Positions 8,612-16,738 of a DNA stretch of 64,000 bases are shown here, piece after piece. Location: the NCBI RefSeq assembly GCF_003815015.1, contig NZ_RKRE01000002.1:124001-188000 (forward strand). The letters are read 5' to 3'. Position 1 is the first letter of the stretch; every line of letters starts with the position of its first letter. The position numbers and the translations under genes were made by a program. The notes under the pieces are model-generated. The model made no database searches and was not told where the DNA came from. It saw nothing but the letters and a program-made list of their open reading frames with translations. Origin of the DNA: Thermodesulfitimonas autotrophica (GTDB lineage: Bacteria; Bacillota; Desulfotomaculia; Desulfotomaculales; Ammonificaceae).

Positions 8612-11008
8612 TCAGGAACGGAGAACCGCGCCAAACTCTTCCTGCAGCCGCTCTACCACTAGACCGACGAGCCCGGTAACTTCCTCGTCCGTTAGGGTAC
8701 GGTCATCCGCCCGGAAGAGCAGGGAGAAGGCGAGACTTTTTGTCCCCGGAGGCAGCTTCGGCCCCTTGTAAACGTCAAAAACCTGGACGCTGCGCAGGAG
8801 AGCACCCGCCGCCGCCTTAATTGTTGCCGCCAACCTCGCCGCGGGCAGGTGTTCGGGAACGATAACCGCAATGTCCCGCACAACTCCCGGAAAACGCGGC
8901 AATTCGGCGAAAACAACCGGCCGCTTAGCCGCCTGCAGCGCCCCAACATCGAATTCCGCGACCACCACGCGCCGGGGGAGGTCGTAAGCTCCGGCAACCT
9001 CCGGGTGGATTTCGCCCATAAAGCCGAGCAGTTCGCCGTTGCTCATAACCCGCGCCGCACGCCCCGGGTGAAGGGACGGGTGGTCTTTGAGCGGCTCGAA
9101 CACCTGATCCGCAACGCCCAGCCCCTTAAAAAGAGCGGCAGCAACGCCCTTCAGGAAAAAGAAGTCGAACTCCCGCGGCGGAAATTCCCAGCCGCGCGGC
9201 TCCTTTCCCGTAACCGCCAGTCCGAGTTTAAGCCGTTCTTCTGGCAGCGCCGCCGCGCCCTGCGGGTAAAAGACCCGCCCCACTTCGAAAATGGCTACGT
9301 CGTCCACCCGCCGCGCAAGATTCCGGGCCAGCACCTCCAAAAGCCCCGGGAGAAGCGTGGTGCGCAGCACCGACTGCTCCTCGCTGATCGGGTTCTTAAG
9401 CTGAATGACCCGGCGGAGCGGGTCGTCCGGCGCCAAGCGCAACCGGTCGAAAGAGGCGGGGTGGATGAAGCTGTAGCTGATTACCTCCCTCAACCCCAAG
9501 CCGCAGAGAAGGTGGCGCAGCCGCTGCACAAAGGCCTCTTCCGGTGGCCGCACTCCTGGGGTCGTCGCTCCGCAGGGCAGCGTCGGCGGGATCCGGTCGT
9601 AGCCGTAAAGTCGGGCGACTTCTTCGACAATATCTTCCTCGATCGCCACGTCGGGACGGAAGCTCGGCACGGAGACGACCCACTGGGACCCGTCTGCGCG
9701 AACCCCGAAACCGAGGCGGCCAAGACCGGCCAGCGCCTCCTCCTGCGGTACCGCCACTCCCAAAACCGCCGCTATCTTTTCGGGCCGAACGACTACCGTA
9801 CGCGGCTCAGGCGGTGCCGGATAGTTATCCACCACCCCGGGAACCGCCCGGCCCGCCCCGATCTTTTCCATGAGCAGGGCCATCCGGTCCGCCGCCCGTA
9901 CCGGGCCTTCGATATCGACGCCCTTCTCAAAGCGTAAAGAGGCTTCCGAGCGGAGCCCGAGCCTGCGGGAGGTCCGCCTGATGCTGCGCGGGTTAAAGTT
10001 GGCCGCCTCTAATAGAACCGTTTTCGTAGCGGCAGTCACTTCCGTATCCAACCCACCCATCACGCCGGCAATGGCCACCGCCCTCTCGGCATCGGCGATC
10101 ACCAGGTCTTCCGGCGTAAGTTCCCGCTTTACCCCGTCAAGCGAGACGAGTTCCTCGCCGGGCACCGCCGGACGGACGATGATCTTCCTGCCGCGCAGAG
10201 TCTCGTAGTCAAAAGCGTGTAGTGGCTGCCCGAGCTCGAGCATGACGTAATTCGTGAGGTCCACCACGTTATTGATCGGCCGCATCCCGGCCAGGCGCAG
10301 CCGCACCTGCATCCAAAGTGGTGAAGGGCCGATACGCACTTCGCTAAAAACCCGGGCCGCGTAGCGCCCGCAGAGCTCCGGGTTCACAATCTCCACGTTG
10401 ATATAGGCGGCCGCGGCGTCACCCGCGGCGGAGAGGACCGGTGGGGATTTGAGTTCTGTGCCTAAAATTGCCGCCACTTCGCGCGCCACGCCAAAGACCG
10501 AAAGGCAGTCGCCCCGGTTCGGCGTGAGATCCAGCTCCAGAACCGCCTCCGGCAAGCCCAACAGTAGGCAGATATCCTGGCCCACCGGCGTTTCCGGCGG
10601 CAGGATCATGATTCCCGCCGAACGTTCCTCCAACCCCAGTTCCGCTTCCGAACAAAGCATCCCCTCGGAGGTCACGCCGCGAAAGCGAGCCTTCTTCAGA
10701 ACAGTGCCGTCGGCCAGCCGGGCGCCAGGCAGCGCCAGGGGAACCACCGCGCCGGGGAAGACGTTCGGGGCGCCCGTAACCACCTCACAGACGGCCCCGC
10801 CGCTTTCCACCACGCAGATGCTAAGCCGGTCGGCATTCGGGTGGCGGCGCACTTCGCGGATCCGTGCCGTCACGATTCCTTTGAGCGCTTCTCCCACCCG
10901 CATGACAGTATCCACCGCGATTCCGGCCGCCGTCAGGCGGTCGGCCAGCTCTTCCGGGGCGACCGGGATCGCGACGAACTCCTTCAGCCAGTTGACAGGT
11001 ACCCGCAC
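8612..11008 (-). CDS. pheT: Phenylalanyl-tRNA synthetase beta subunit
   Basis: A 798-residue subunit of the alpha2-beta2 enzyme that charges tRNA-Phe. Visible parts are the N-terminal VRVPVNWLKEFV, a tRNA-binding OB fold with HPNADRLSICVV, the B3/B4 editing region, B5 with EEDIVEEVARLYGYDRIP, a catalytic-like core, and the C-terminal anticodon-binding (FDX-ACB) domain with FPGVVRDIAVIVP. The GTG start at 11008 is chosen because AGGGAGG lies seven bases upstream; an in-frame TTG at 11029 has no such site. It follows pheS after 33 bases and shares its leader control. Confidence 0.96.
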   Translation of the reverse strand: MRVPVNWLKEFVAIPVAPEELADRLTAAGIAVDTVMRVGEALKGIVTARIREVRRHPNADRLSICVVESGGAVCEVVTGAPNVFPGAVVPLALPGARLADGTVLKKARFRGVTSEGMLCSEAELGLEERSAGIMILPPETPVGQDICLLLGLPEAVLELDLTPNRGDCLSVFGVAREVAAILGTELKSPPVLSAAGDAAAAYINVEIVNPELCGRYAARVFSEVRIGPSPLWMQVRLRLAGMRPINNVVDLTNYVMLELGQPLHAFDYETLRGRKIIVRPAVPGEELVSLDGVKRELTPEDLVIADAERAVAIAGVMGGLDTEVTAATKTVLLEAANFNPRSIRRTSRRLGLRSEASLRFEKGVDIEGPVRAADRMALLMEKIGAGRAVPGVVDNYPAPPEPRTVVVRPEKIAAVLGVAVPQEEALAGLGRLGFGVRADGSQWVVSVPSFRPDVAIEEDIVEEVARLYGYDRIPPTLPCGATTPGVRPPEEAFVQRLRHLLCGLGLREVISYSFIHPASFDRLRLAPDDPLRRVIQLKNPISEEQSVLRTTLLPGLLEVLARNLARRVDDVAIFEVGRVFYPQGAAALPEERLKLGLAVTGKEPRGWEFPPREFDFFFLKGVAAALFKGLGVADQVFEPLKDHPSLHPGRAARVMSNGELLGFMGEIHPEVAGAYDLPRRVVVAEFDVGALQAAKRPVVFAELPRFPGVVRDIAVIVPEHLPAARLAATIKAAAGALLRSVQVFDVYKGPKLPPGTKSLAFSLLFRADDRTLTDEEVTGLVGLVVERLQEEFGAVLRS

Positions 11009-11041
11009 GAAACTGCCTCCCTTGGCCAAATATGGTCGGAA

Positions 11042-12064
11042 TTAAAATTGGGTTAAGAACCGCAGGTCGTTATCGAAAAAGAGCCGGATATCGTTAATGC
11101 CGTACTTCAGCATCGCAATGCGCTCGATGCCCATGCCAAAAGCGAAGCCCCGGCACTGCTCTGGGTCATAGCCCGAAACGGCCAGCACCCGCGGGTGAAC
11201 CATCCCCGCGCCGAGGATCTCCAGCCACCCGGTATGCTTGCAGAGGCGGCAACCTTCACCGCCGCAAATCACGCAGGAAATATCCACCTCCGCACTCGGT
11301 TCGGTGAAAGGGAAATAGCTCGGGCGGAGCCGCAACCGCGTCTTGGGCCCGAACATCTCCCGGGCAAAGGTGAGCAGCACCCCCTTCAGGTCGCTGAAGC
11401 GGATGTTCGTATCCACAGCAAGTCCTTCAACCTGGTGAAACATCGGCGAGTGGGTGGCATCGTCATCCCGGCGGTAAACCTTACCGGGGGCGATGATTTT
11501 GACCGGCAGCTGCGGTGCGAGGCGCTCGAGCGTCCGCACCTGAACCGGCGAAGTGTGGGTGCGCAGAAGGATCTCCTCGCTGATGAAGAAGGTGTCCTGC
11601 ATGTCGCGGGCCGGGTGGTCCTTGGGCAGGTTCAACGCCTCGAAGTTGTAATAGTCGAGCTCGACCTCGGGCCCCTGAACGATGCTGAAACCAAGACCTA
11701 AAAAGATCGCTTCAATCTCTTCGCGGACAATGTTGAGCGGGTGCTGGGATCCTAAAAGCACCGGACGCCCCGGCAGGGTAACGTCCACCGCTTCCGCCTC
11801 CAGGCGCCGGCGTAATTCCTGCTCCCGCAGAACCGCCGCCCGCGCAGCGAGCGCCTCCTCGAGCTTTTCCTTGATTTCGTTGGCCCGCTGGCCGATAACC
11901 GGCCTCTCAACAGCCGGTAGCGCTCCCATGCGGCGCAGGATCTGCGTCAGTTCGCCCTTGCGGCCCAGAAAGCGCACCCTGACCGCTTCGATTTCCTCTA
12001 AGCTCGCCGCCGCGGCCACCGCTCGTTCAGCCTCTGTCCTGATACTCTCCAGCTCCCCAAGCAC
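11042..12064 (-). CDS. pheS: Phenylalanyl-tRNA synthetase alpha subunit
   Basis: The catalytic subunit, 340 residues. An N-terminal coiled-coil arm (about 1-85, for example [18 protein letters not shown]) precedes the class II core with [22 protein letters not shown]-like sequence, HTSPVQVR, and motif 3 [17 protein letters not shown] near the end. A GTG start at 12064 is preferred: AGGAGGG sits six bases upstream and the length then matches the family. The frame is open another 56 codons upstream, but that stretch is not conserved-looking and runs through the terminator region. The upstream leader suggests control by phenylalanine supply. Confidence 0.96.
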   Translation of the reverse strand: MLGELESIRTEAERAVAAAASLEEIEAVRVRFLGRKGELTQILRRMGALPAVERPVIGQRANEIKEKLEEALAARAAVLREQELRRRLEAEAVDVTLPGRPVLLGSQHPLNIVREEIEAIFLGLGFSIVQGPEVELDYYNFEALNLPKDHPARDMQDTFFISEEILLRTHTSPVQVRTLERLAPQLPVKIIAPGKVYRRDDDATHSPMFHQVEGLAVDTNIRFSDLKGVLLTFAREMFGPKTRLRLRPSYFPFTEPSAEVDISCVICGGEGCRLCKHTGWLEILGAGMVHPRVLAVSGYDPEQCRGFAFGMGIERIAMLKYGINDIRLFFDNDLRFLTQF

Positions 12065-12162
12065 TGGCAACCCTCCTACCTGACGCCCACCGCCCGAACT
12101 TCCTTCGCAGGCGGTCAAAAGGCGCTTTTCCCCCAAAAGGCAATCAAAAGGCATCTTACATA

Positions 12163-12191
12163 ATTTTAGCTTTAACGGCCTCATTTGTAAA
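12163..12191 (-). promoter_or_regulatory. Possible second pheST promoter downstream of the leader terminator
   Basis: On the minus strand TTTACA (12191-12186) and TAAAAT (12168-12163) are separated by exactly 17 bases, about 100 bases before the pheS start. If active, it would supply basal pheST transcription that bypasses the attenuator. The match is by eye only. Confidence 0.35.
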
Positions 12192-12193
12192 AT

Positions 12194-12227
12194 AAAAAAG
12201 CCCTTGCCAGCAAAAATGGGCAAGAGC
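12194..12227 (-). terminator. Intrinsic terminator in the pheST leader (candidate attenuator)
   Basis: GCTCTTGCC and GGCAAGGGC form a nine-pair stem with one G-T pair and a ten-base loop, followed by TTTTTT. It lies between the leader mini-ORF and pheS. GCAAGA at 12240-12235 can pair perfectly with TCTTGC inside the first arm of this stem, giving a competing antiterminator hairpin. Confidence 0.8.
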
Positions 12228-12300
12228 CTCACTATCTTGCGCTCCTTCTACGGGACGAAACCTTACCGTTAGTCTTCTTCCGTTTCCTTACCGCAACACC

Positions 12301-12393
12301 TCAGTGGACTGCAAGCCTCCGGTATAAAACGTAAGCGCGGATCGATCCCGTCCTTTCAAAGAGTCTCCAAAAAAACTCGGCGGTCCAGAACAT
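12301..12393 (-). CDS. Putative Phe-rich leader peptide of the pheST operon
   Basis: A 30-codon frame: ATG at 12393, TGA ending at 12301. The peptide begins MFWTAEFFWRLF, so four of the first twelve codons are Phe (TTC, TTT, TTT, TTT). AAAGG lies ten bases before the ATG, and a promoter lies about 40 bases upstream. The arrangement promoter, short Phe-rich ORF, terminator, pheST matches in principle the pheM attenuator of enterobacteria, where ribosomes stalling for lack of Phe-tRNA prevent termination. No T-box (no GGTGGNACCGCG sequence) is seen in this leader. A chance ORF in a T-rich stretch is possible, and a structured small RNA is the main alternative. Confidence 0.55.
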   Translation of the reverse strand: MFWTAEFFWRLFERTGSIRAYVLYRRLAVH

Positions 12394-12436
12394 CGGCTCA
12401 CAACCTTTCGAAGATTTTTTGGAGCCCCTCGTTCAA

Positions 12437-12465
12437 ATTATAACATACGGCCGTCCCGAAAACAA
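12437..12465 (-). promoter_or_regulatory. pheST leader promoter
   Basis: TTGTTT (12465-12460) and TATAAT (12442-12437) are separated by 17 bases on the minus strand. Predicted transcription starts near 12430 and runs through the mini-ORF and terminator into pheST. Confidence 0.75.
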
Positions 12466-12495
12466 GGAAGGCCTTGCTGCCAAAATTTTTATTTT

Positions 12496-13290
12496 TCAAA
12501 AACGCTGCCGCTGGCGGACCACCTCATAGAGAAGCAGGGAGCCGGCAACCGCAGCGTTCAGCGACTCGGTGCCACCCGGCATCGGGATAAAAACGCGCCG
12601 GGAAGCCGACTTTACAACCTCCGGGCGCGGCCCAGCCCCCTCACTCCCGATGACCAGCGCCACCGGTCCCGTGAAGTCCGCCGCGTAAAAGGGCGTCTCC
12701 CCCCGCGGGTCGGCAACGACCAGCGTCAGGCCCGCCGCCTGCAGAAACCGCAGCGCCTCCGCCCAGGGAAGGTCCTGCACCACCGGCAGGTGGAAAACCG
12801 CGCCTGCCGTAGCGCGCACCGCCTTCGGGCTGTAAAGATCGACGGTGCCCGCAAGCAGCAGGGCGCCGGTCGCTCCCGCCGCCTGCGCCGTACGGATGAG
12901 CGTCCCTAAGTTCCCCGGATCTTGAAGCCCATCTACCACTAAAATTAGCGGCGGCTCCGGACGGAGCAACGCCTCCAGAGCTACCTCTGGTATCCCGATG
13001 ACGGCCAGGACCCCCTGCGGGGTCTCGGTAGCGGCCACCCGGGAAAAGACCTCGGTGGGTAGTTCGTACAGCGGAACACCGCGCTGCTGCGCTAAAGCCA
13101 GCGCCTCACCCTTCTGAGCCGCGAAATCAGGCGTAAAGTAGACCCCTTCCACCGGCCAAGCGGAAGCAAGCGCCGCCGCGACCAGATGCGGGCCCTCCGC
13201 GACGAATTTTCCCTCTTTCTCCCGGTGGCGCCGCCGGGCAAGACGGCTAAGCGCCTTCACCCGCGGGTTATGCTTCCCCAGGCGGATCAT
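12496..13290 (-). CDS. TrmH/SpoU-family RNA 2'-O-methyltransferase
   Basis: A 264-residue protein with an N-terminal substrate-binding segment (KFVAEGPHLV) and the knotted SPOUT methyltransferase domain. The three SpoU motifs are visible: LVVDGLQDPGNLGTLIRTA near 117-135, VALVIGSEGAG near 205, and IPMPGGTESLNAAVA near the C-terminus. It most likely methylates a ribose of rRNA using S-adenosylmethionine; the target base cannot be read from sequence. It overlaps the K+ regulator gene by four bases, and the next gene in the direction of transcription is pheS, behind its own promoter. Genes of this family lie next to pheST in many Bacillota. Confidence 0.9.
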   Translation of the reverse strand: MIRLGKHNPRVKALSRLARRRHREKEGKFVAEGPHLVAAALASAWPVEGVYFTPDFAAQKGEALALAQQRGVPLYELPTEVFSRVAATETPQGVLAVIGIPEVALEALLRPEPPLILVVDGLQDPGNLGTLIRTAQAAGATGALLLAGTVDLYSPKAVRATAGAVFHLPVVQDLPWAEALRFLQAAGLTLVVADPRGETPFYAADFTGPVALVIGSEGAGPRPEVVKSASRRVFIPMPGGTESLNAAVAGSLLLYEVVRQRQRF

Positions 13291-13931
13291 TGCTCTAACC
13301 GGCGTAACCGGTCGTTCCGGCCCACCACCACCAGGATATCCCCTTCCTCCACCGTGTGGCGCGCCCCCGGAGAGATGATAATCTCGTCCCCCCGGCGGAT
13401 CGCCAGGACCGTCACGCCGTACTTCATCCGGATCGCCGCCTCGCCGATAGACTTACCCACGAACTCCCGCGGCGCGATCAGCTCCATGAGGCTGTAATCG
13501 GGCGAAAGCTCGATCTGGTCCACAATGTTGGCCGCAACGAGGGCCCGCGCCACCCGGACGCCCATGTCCCGCTCCGGAAAGACCACCTTATCCGCACCCA
13601 CCTTGGCCAAAACCCTGCCGTGAAGCTCGGTCCGCGCCTTGGCCACCACCGTCTTCACGCCCATTTCCTTGAGCATCACCGTCACCAGGATGTTGGCCTG
13701 AATGTCTTCGCCGATGGCCACGATCACCACGTCGAAATTCCGGATACCTAAAGACTTGAGGGCGTGCTCGTCGAGGGCGTCCACCTGGACGGCGTGGGTC
13801 ACGATATCCATCACCGCGTTGACCTTTTCCGCGTCCACATCCACGGCCAACACGTCGTAACCCATACGCGAGAGGGTCTCGGCAACGCTAGTCCCGAAGC
13901 GACCCAGCCCGATCACCGCAAACTGTTTCAT
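13287..13931 (-). CDS. ktrA: K+ uptake regulatory subunit (KtrA/TrkA family)
   Basis: A 214-residue cytoplasmic gating ring protein. The RCK-N domain starts MKQFAVIGLGRFGTSVAETL with the dinucleotide-binding GxGxxG, followed by a TrkA-C domain (about 135-210) with ALVAANIVDQIELSPDYSLMEL and GDILVVVGRNDRL. KtrA binds ATP/ADP (and often c-di-AMP through its C-domain) and opens the KtrB channel. The ATG at 13931 is chosen as the family start; an upstream extension of 26 codons is possible but reads as non-conserved. It lies 13 bases after the transporter gene. Confidence 0.9.
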   Translation of the reverse strand: MKQFAVIGLGRFGTSVAETLSRMGYDVLAVDVDAEKVNAVMDIVTHAVQVDALDEHALKSLGIRNFDVVIVAIGEDIQANILVTVMLKEMGVKTVVAKARTELHGRVLAKVGADKVVFPERDMGVRVARALVAANIVDQIELSPDYSLMELIAPREFVGKSIGEAAIRMKYGVTVLAIRRGDEIIISPGARHTVEEGDILVVVGRNDRLRRLEQ

Positions 13932-13944
13932 TTCCCTTTCTCCT

Positions 13945-15327
13945 TCAACCAACCATAATGTTTTCTTCCGGGTACCGGAAAGTAACCCGCCGCTGCTGGG
14001 CCAGGGCATAGGCGATCGTCAAAGGCCCCAGCCGGCCGATAAACATCGTCAGGATGATCGCGATCCTGCCTACCGGGGTGAGCGCAGGCGTGATCCCTGT
14101 AGATAAGCCCACCGTGCCGAAGGCCGAGACCGCTTCGAAGAGCAGCCGGAGGAAATCCTTTCCTTCCACCGCTAGAAGAACGAGCAGCACAAAACCCAGC
14201 CAACCAAGCGCCAGCAGGCAGATGCCCACCGCCTTTAAAACCTGCCCCAGCGGCACCCGGCGGCCAAAAACCTCGGTAGCTTCGCGCCCGGCAACCAGTG
14301 ACCAGAGTGTCAGAACAAGCAGGGTGAAGGTGGTGGTCTTGATCCCGCCGCCGGTAGAGCCTGGTGAAGCCCCGATGAACATTAAAAAGCAGAGCCAAAG
14401 CTGCGTAACCGGCGCAAGCGCGCCGATATCCACAGTGTTGAAGCCAGCCGTTCGGGGGGTAACGGACTGAAAGAAGGAGGCTAAAACTTTTACCGGCCAG
14501 GAGAACCCGGCCAGGGTATGCCTCGACTCCAGGACCAGGAAGAGAACCGTCCCGCCGGCGAGCAGCACCCCGGTGGTAAGCAACGCGAGCTTCGTATGGA
14601 GGGAGAAGCGGCGCCACCGTCGGCGCTCAATAACCTCCGCAATCACGGAGAAGCCTAATCCCCCGATGATGATGGGCAGGGCAATGCCGAAGTTCACCAC
14701 CGGATCCGCAACGTAGCCGGTGAGGCTGCGGAACTGGCCGAAAAGGTCAAAACCCGCGTTGTTGAAAGCGGAGACGGCGTGAAAAACCCCGTACCAAATA
14801 TTGTGCGGCCAGGGGTAATCCCGCGCTAGGCGCAGCATCAGGACCAGCGCGAAGAAGCCCTCCACCGCCGCCGTGTAGATGAGAATGTAGCGGACCAGCC
14901 GGACCATCCCCGCTACGTTCACTTGTCCCAGGGACTCGCGGATGAGGATGCGCTCCTTGAGCCCGATCTGGCGCCCTAACAAGATCGAAAAGATCGTCGC
15001 GCTGGTCATTATCCCCAGGCCGCCGAGCTGGATCAAGAGCAGGATCACGGTCTGGCCGAAGGAAGACCAGAAGGTACCGGTATCCACCACCACCAGGCCG
15101 GTCACGCAAACGGCCGAGGTAGCCGTAAAGAGGGCCGTTAGGAAACCGGGGGGTTCCCCGGACTGCGTGGCCCAGCTCGTGTTCAAAAGGAGCGCCCCGG
15201 CAAAAATAAGCCCGGCAAACCCCAGAACCAGCATTTTAGGTGGCGAGAGTCGCCACCGGCGCTGCTCTTTTTCGCTGCCGGACCGCTTTGGCGCTAAACC
15301 TGGCACCAAAAGAACTTTTCCTTTCAT
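13945..15327 (-). CDS. ktrB: K+ transporter membrane subunit (KtrB/TrkH family)
   Basis: A 460-residue membrane protein with four pore-loop repeats typical of TrkH/KtrB. Each carries the filter glycine: TSAVCVTGLVV, VSAFNNAGFDL, VTPRTAGFNTV and VSAFGTVGLSTG. About eight transmembrane helices flank them. It imports K+ (Na+-coupled in KtrB systems) and works with the KtrA ring encoded next to it. A charged N-terminal tail with KRSGSEKEQRRWR precedes the first helix. A long perfect palindrome, probably the rplT terminator, separates it from the ribosomal protein operon upstream. Confidence 0.92.
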   Translation of the reverse strand: MKGKVLLVPGLAPKRSGSEKEQRRWRLSPPKMLVLGFAGLIFAGALLLNTSWATQSGEPPGFLTALFTATSAVCVTGLVVVDTGTFWSSFGQTVILLLIQLGGLGIMTSATIFSILLGRQIGLKERILIRESLGQVNVAGMVRLVRYILIYTAAVEGFFALVLMLRLARDYPWPHNIWYGVFHAVSAFNNAGFDLFGQFRSLTGYVADPVVNFGIALPIIIGGLGFSVIAEVIERRRWRRFSLHTKLALLTTGVLLAGGTVLFLVLESRHTLAGFSWPVKVLASFFQSVTPRTAGFNTVDIGALAPVTQLWLCFLMFIGASPGSTGGGIKTTTFTLLVLTLWSLVAGREATEVFGRRVPLGQVLKAVGICLLALGWLGFVLLVLLAVEGKDFLRLLFEAVSAFGTVGLSTGITPALTPVGRIAIILTMFIGRLGPLTIAYALAQQRRVTFRYPEENIMVG

Positions 15328-15349
15328 AATTCGCCCTATTCAAGAATTA

Positions 15350-15372
15350 AGCATGGTTTTGAAAACCATGCT
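15350..15372. terminator. Perfect 11-bp palindrome between rplT and ktrB
   Basis: AGCATGGTTTT and AAAACCATGCT are exact reverse complements around a single central base. In minus-strand RNA the hairpin is followed by TTAATTCTT, a weak T-run. It probably ends the infC-rpmI-rplT transcript; on the plus strand it is followed by CAATGAAC, so it is not a convincing terminator there. Confidence 0.6.
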
Positions 15373-15406
15373 CAATGAACATCCGGGCCAAATTGAATCC
15401 TTATTC

Positions 15407-15766
15407 TTACGAGCTGAGGCGGGCCTTCGCCATCGCTACGAGCTTGCTAAAGGCCTGCGCGTCATTGACGGCGATATCGGCCAAGACCTTGCGGTTGATC
15501 TCAACACCCGCTTGCCTTAAGCCGCTGATCAGACGGCTGTAAGAAAGGCCGTTCTGCCGGGCCGCCGCGTTGATCCGCGCAATCCAGAGGCGCCGGAAGT
15601 CCCGCTTCCTTGCCCGGCGGTCGCGGTAAGCGTACATGAGCGACTTCATTACCTGCTGTTTCGCAACCCGGTAAAGTTTTGATTTTGCACCCCAGTACCC
15701 CCGCGCTAATTTCAGGATTTTTTTATGTCTCTTCCGCGTTACCACACTCGTCTTAACCCGCGGCAT
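15407..15766 (-). CDS. rplT: Ribosomal protein bL20
   Basis: A 119-residue protein starting [20 protein letters not shown], with the conserved [21 protein letters not shown] and a globular C-terminal domain with [17 protein letters not shown]20 is needed for early large-subunit assembly. In Bacillota it also represses its own operon by binding the leader RNA upstream of infC, and such a leader is present here. It is the last gene of infC-rpmI-rplT. Confidence 0.98.
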   Translation of the reverse strand: MPRVKTSVVTRKRHKKILKLARGYWGAKSKLYRVAKQQVMKSLMYAYRDRRARKRDFRRLWIARINAAARQNGLSYSRLISGLRQAGVEINRKVLADIAVNDAQAFSKLVAMAKARLSS

Positions 15767-15795
15767 GCTCTATACACCTCCGTAACGGTAAAAAC

Positions 15796-15990
15796 TTAAT
15801 AGGGCAAAAGACGTCTGACGCGCGCCGCATCTCCCGGTGCCAAAACCGTTTTTTTACGGAGCCGCCGGGTCCGCCTGCTCGGCTTACCCACGAGCAAGTG
15901 GCTTTTGAAGGGGTGCCACGCGACGACCTTCCCCGTACCCGTTTTCTTGAAACGCTTAGCTGCTCCCCGGTGCGTCTTGATCTTCGGCAA
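15796..15990 (-). CDS. rpmI: Ribosomal protein bL35
   Basis: A 64-residue basic protein starting MPKIKTHRGAAKRFKKTGTG and ending VRRLLPY, typical of L35 of the large subunit. The ATG lies inside the 3' end of infC (35-base overlap), and rplT follows after 29 bases, giving tight coupling of the three genes. Confidence 0.97.
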   Translation of the reverse strand: MPKIKTHRGAAKRFKKTGTGKVVAWHPFKSHLLVGKPSRRTRRLRKKTVLAPGDAARVRRLLPY

Positions 15991-16519
15991 CGTTACTCCT
16001 CCTTTCCCTGTCCGGCCTGGGAGCCAGAATCATGATCATATTCCTTCCCTCTAACTTCGGCGGGCGCTCGACCACTGCGATGCTCGCCACCTCTTCCGCC
16101 AGGCGTTGCAGAAGCTTTTCGCCGATATGGGGGTGGATGATCTCCCGCCCGCGAAAGATGAGGGTGACCTTCACTTTGTCGCCGTCGTTCAAGAAACGCG
16201 AGATGTTACGCGCCTTGACCTGGAAATCGTGTTCCTCGATGCTCGGCCGCATCTTGATCTCCTTGACACTGATTACCCGCTGCTTCTTGCGGGCCTCCCG
16301 GTCACGCTTGCTCATTTCGTACTTGTACTTCCCGAAGTCCATTATCCGGCAGACAGGCGGCCTGGCCTGCATGGCTACACCTACCAGGTCCAGCTCGCGC
16401 TCTGCGGCGATCCGTAAAGCCTCCTTAAAAGGAACGATGCCGATCTGCGTGCCGTCGACATCGATAAGCCTTACCTCACGCGCCTTAATCTCCTCGTTAA
16501 TCGGAAGATCCTTCGTAAT
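15956..16519 (-). CDS. infC: Translation initiation factor IF-3
   Basis: A 187-residue IF-3, which keeps 30S subunits free and checks the start codon. The N-domain begins with PINEEIKAREVRLIDVDGTQIG, the linker contains DFGKYKYEMSKRDREARKKQ, and the C-domain holds HDFQVKARNISRFLNDGDKVKVTL-type sequence. The start is taken as ATT at 16519: GGGAGGTG lies eight bases upstream, and a rare ATT start is a known hallmark of infC in many bacteria, used for self-regulation. The C-terminus extends some ten residues beyond the usual LAPR end and overlaps rpmI. Confidence 0.95.
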   Translation of the reverse strand: MTKDLPINEEIKAREVRLIDVDGTQIGIVPFKEALRIAAERELDLVGVAMQARPPVCRIMDFGKYKYEMSKRDREARKKQRVISVKEIKMRPSIEEHDFQVKARNISRFLNDGDKVKVTLIFRGREIIHPHIGEKLLQRLAEEVASIAVVERPPKLEGRNMIMILAPRPDRERRSNVAEDQDAPGSS

Positions 16520-16546
16520 AAGCTTTACACCTCCCAGAATTACCCA

Positions 16547-16681
16547 TAAAGAAAGGCGGACCAACCCATCCGCCCGAAAGCACGCTACATCAAATCTCTA
16601 AGTCCAACCTTACTGGCAGCCCGCGCGCCGTAAGGTGAGAAGCGGATGGCTTCTGCTTTGCCAGCGAAACCTTATTTACTT
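16547..16681 (-). promoter_or_regulatory. L20-type leader RNA with terminator, upstream of infC
   Basis: The 5' leader contains GCAGAAGCCATCCGCTTCTC, followed by ACCTTAC, resembling the L20 binding site of Bacillota infC leaders. It is followed by a hairpin GGCGGA-loop-TCCGCC at 16574-16555 and the T-run TTTCTTT. In characterised leaders, L20 binding favours the terminator and shuts off the operon when free L20 accumulates. The assignment rests on position, motif recall and the terminator; a covariance search was not possible. Confidence 0.8.
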
Positions 16682-16687
16682 GCTGCT

Positions 16688-16716
16688 ATTATAACAAACG
16701 GCTGCCGCAACGTCAA
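16688..16716 (-). promoter_or_regulatory. infC operon promoter
   Basis: TTGACG (16716-16711) and TATAAT (16693-16688) with a 17-base spacer on the minus strand: a near-consensus sigma-A promoter, starting just before the L20-type leader. Confidence 0.88.
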
Positions 16717-16738
16717 CAAATTCCAGCGTTTCCCGCGG

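Noticed and set aside
12065-12232. Upstream extension of pheS by 56 codons
   Set aside because: It runs through the terminator region, lacks a ribosome binding site, and the GTG at 12064 has an excellent one and gives the family length.
12194-12437. 6S RNA or T-box as explanation of the pheST leader
   Set aside because: No T-box sequence is present, and the fold attempted by hand did not give the long, bulged hairpin of 6S RNA. A structured RNA remains a fallback and needs a covariance search.
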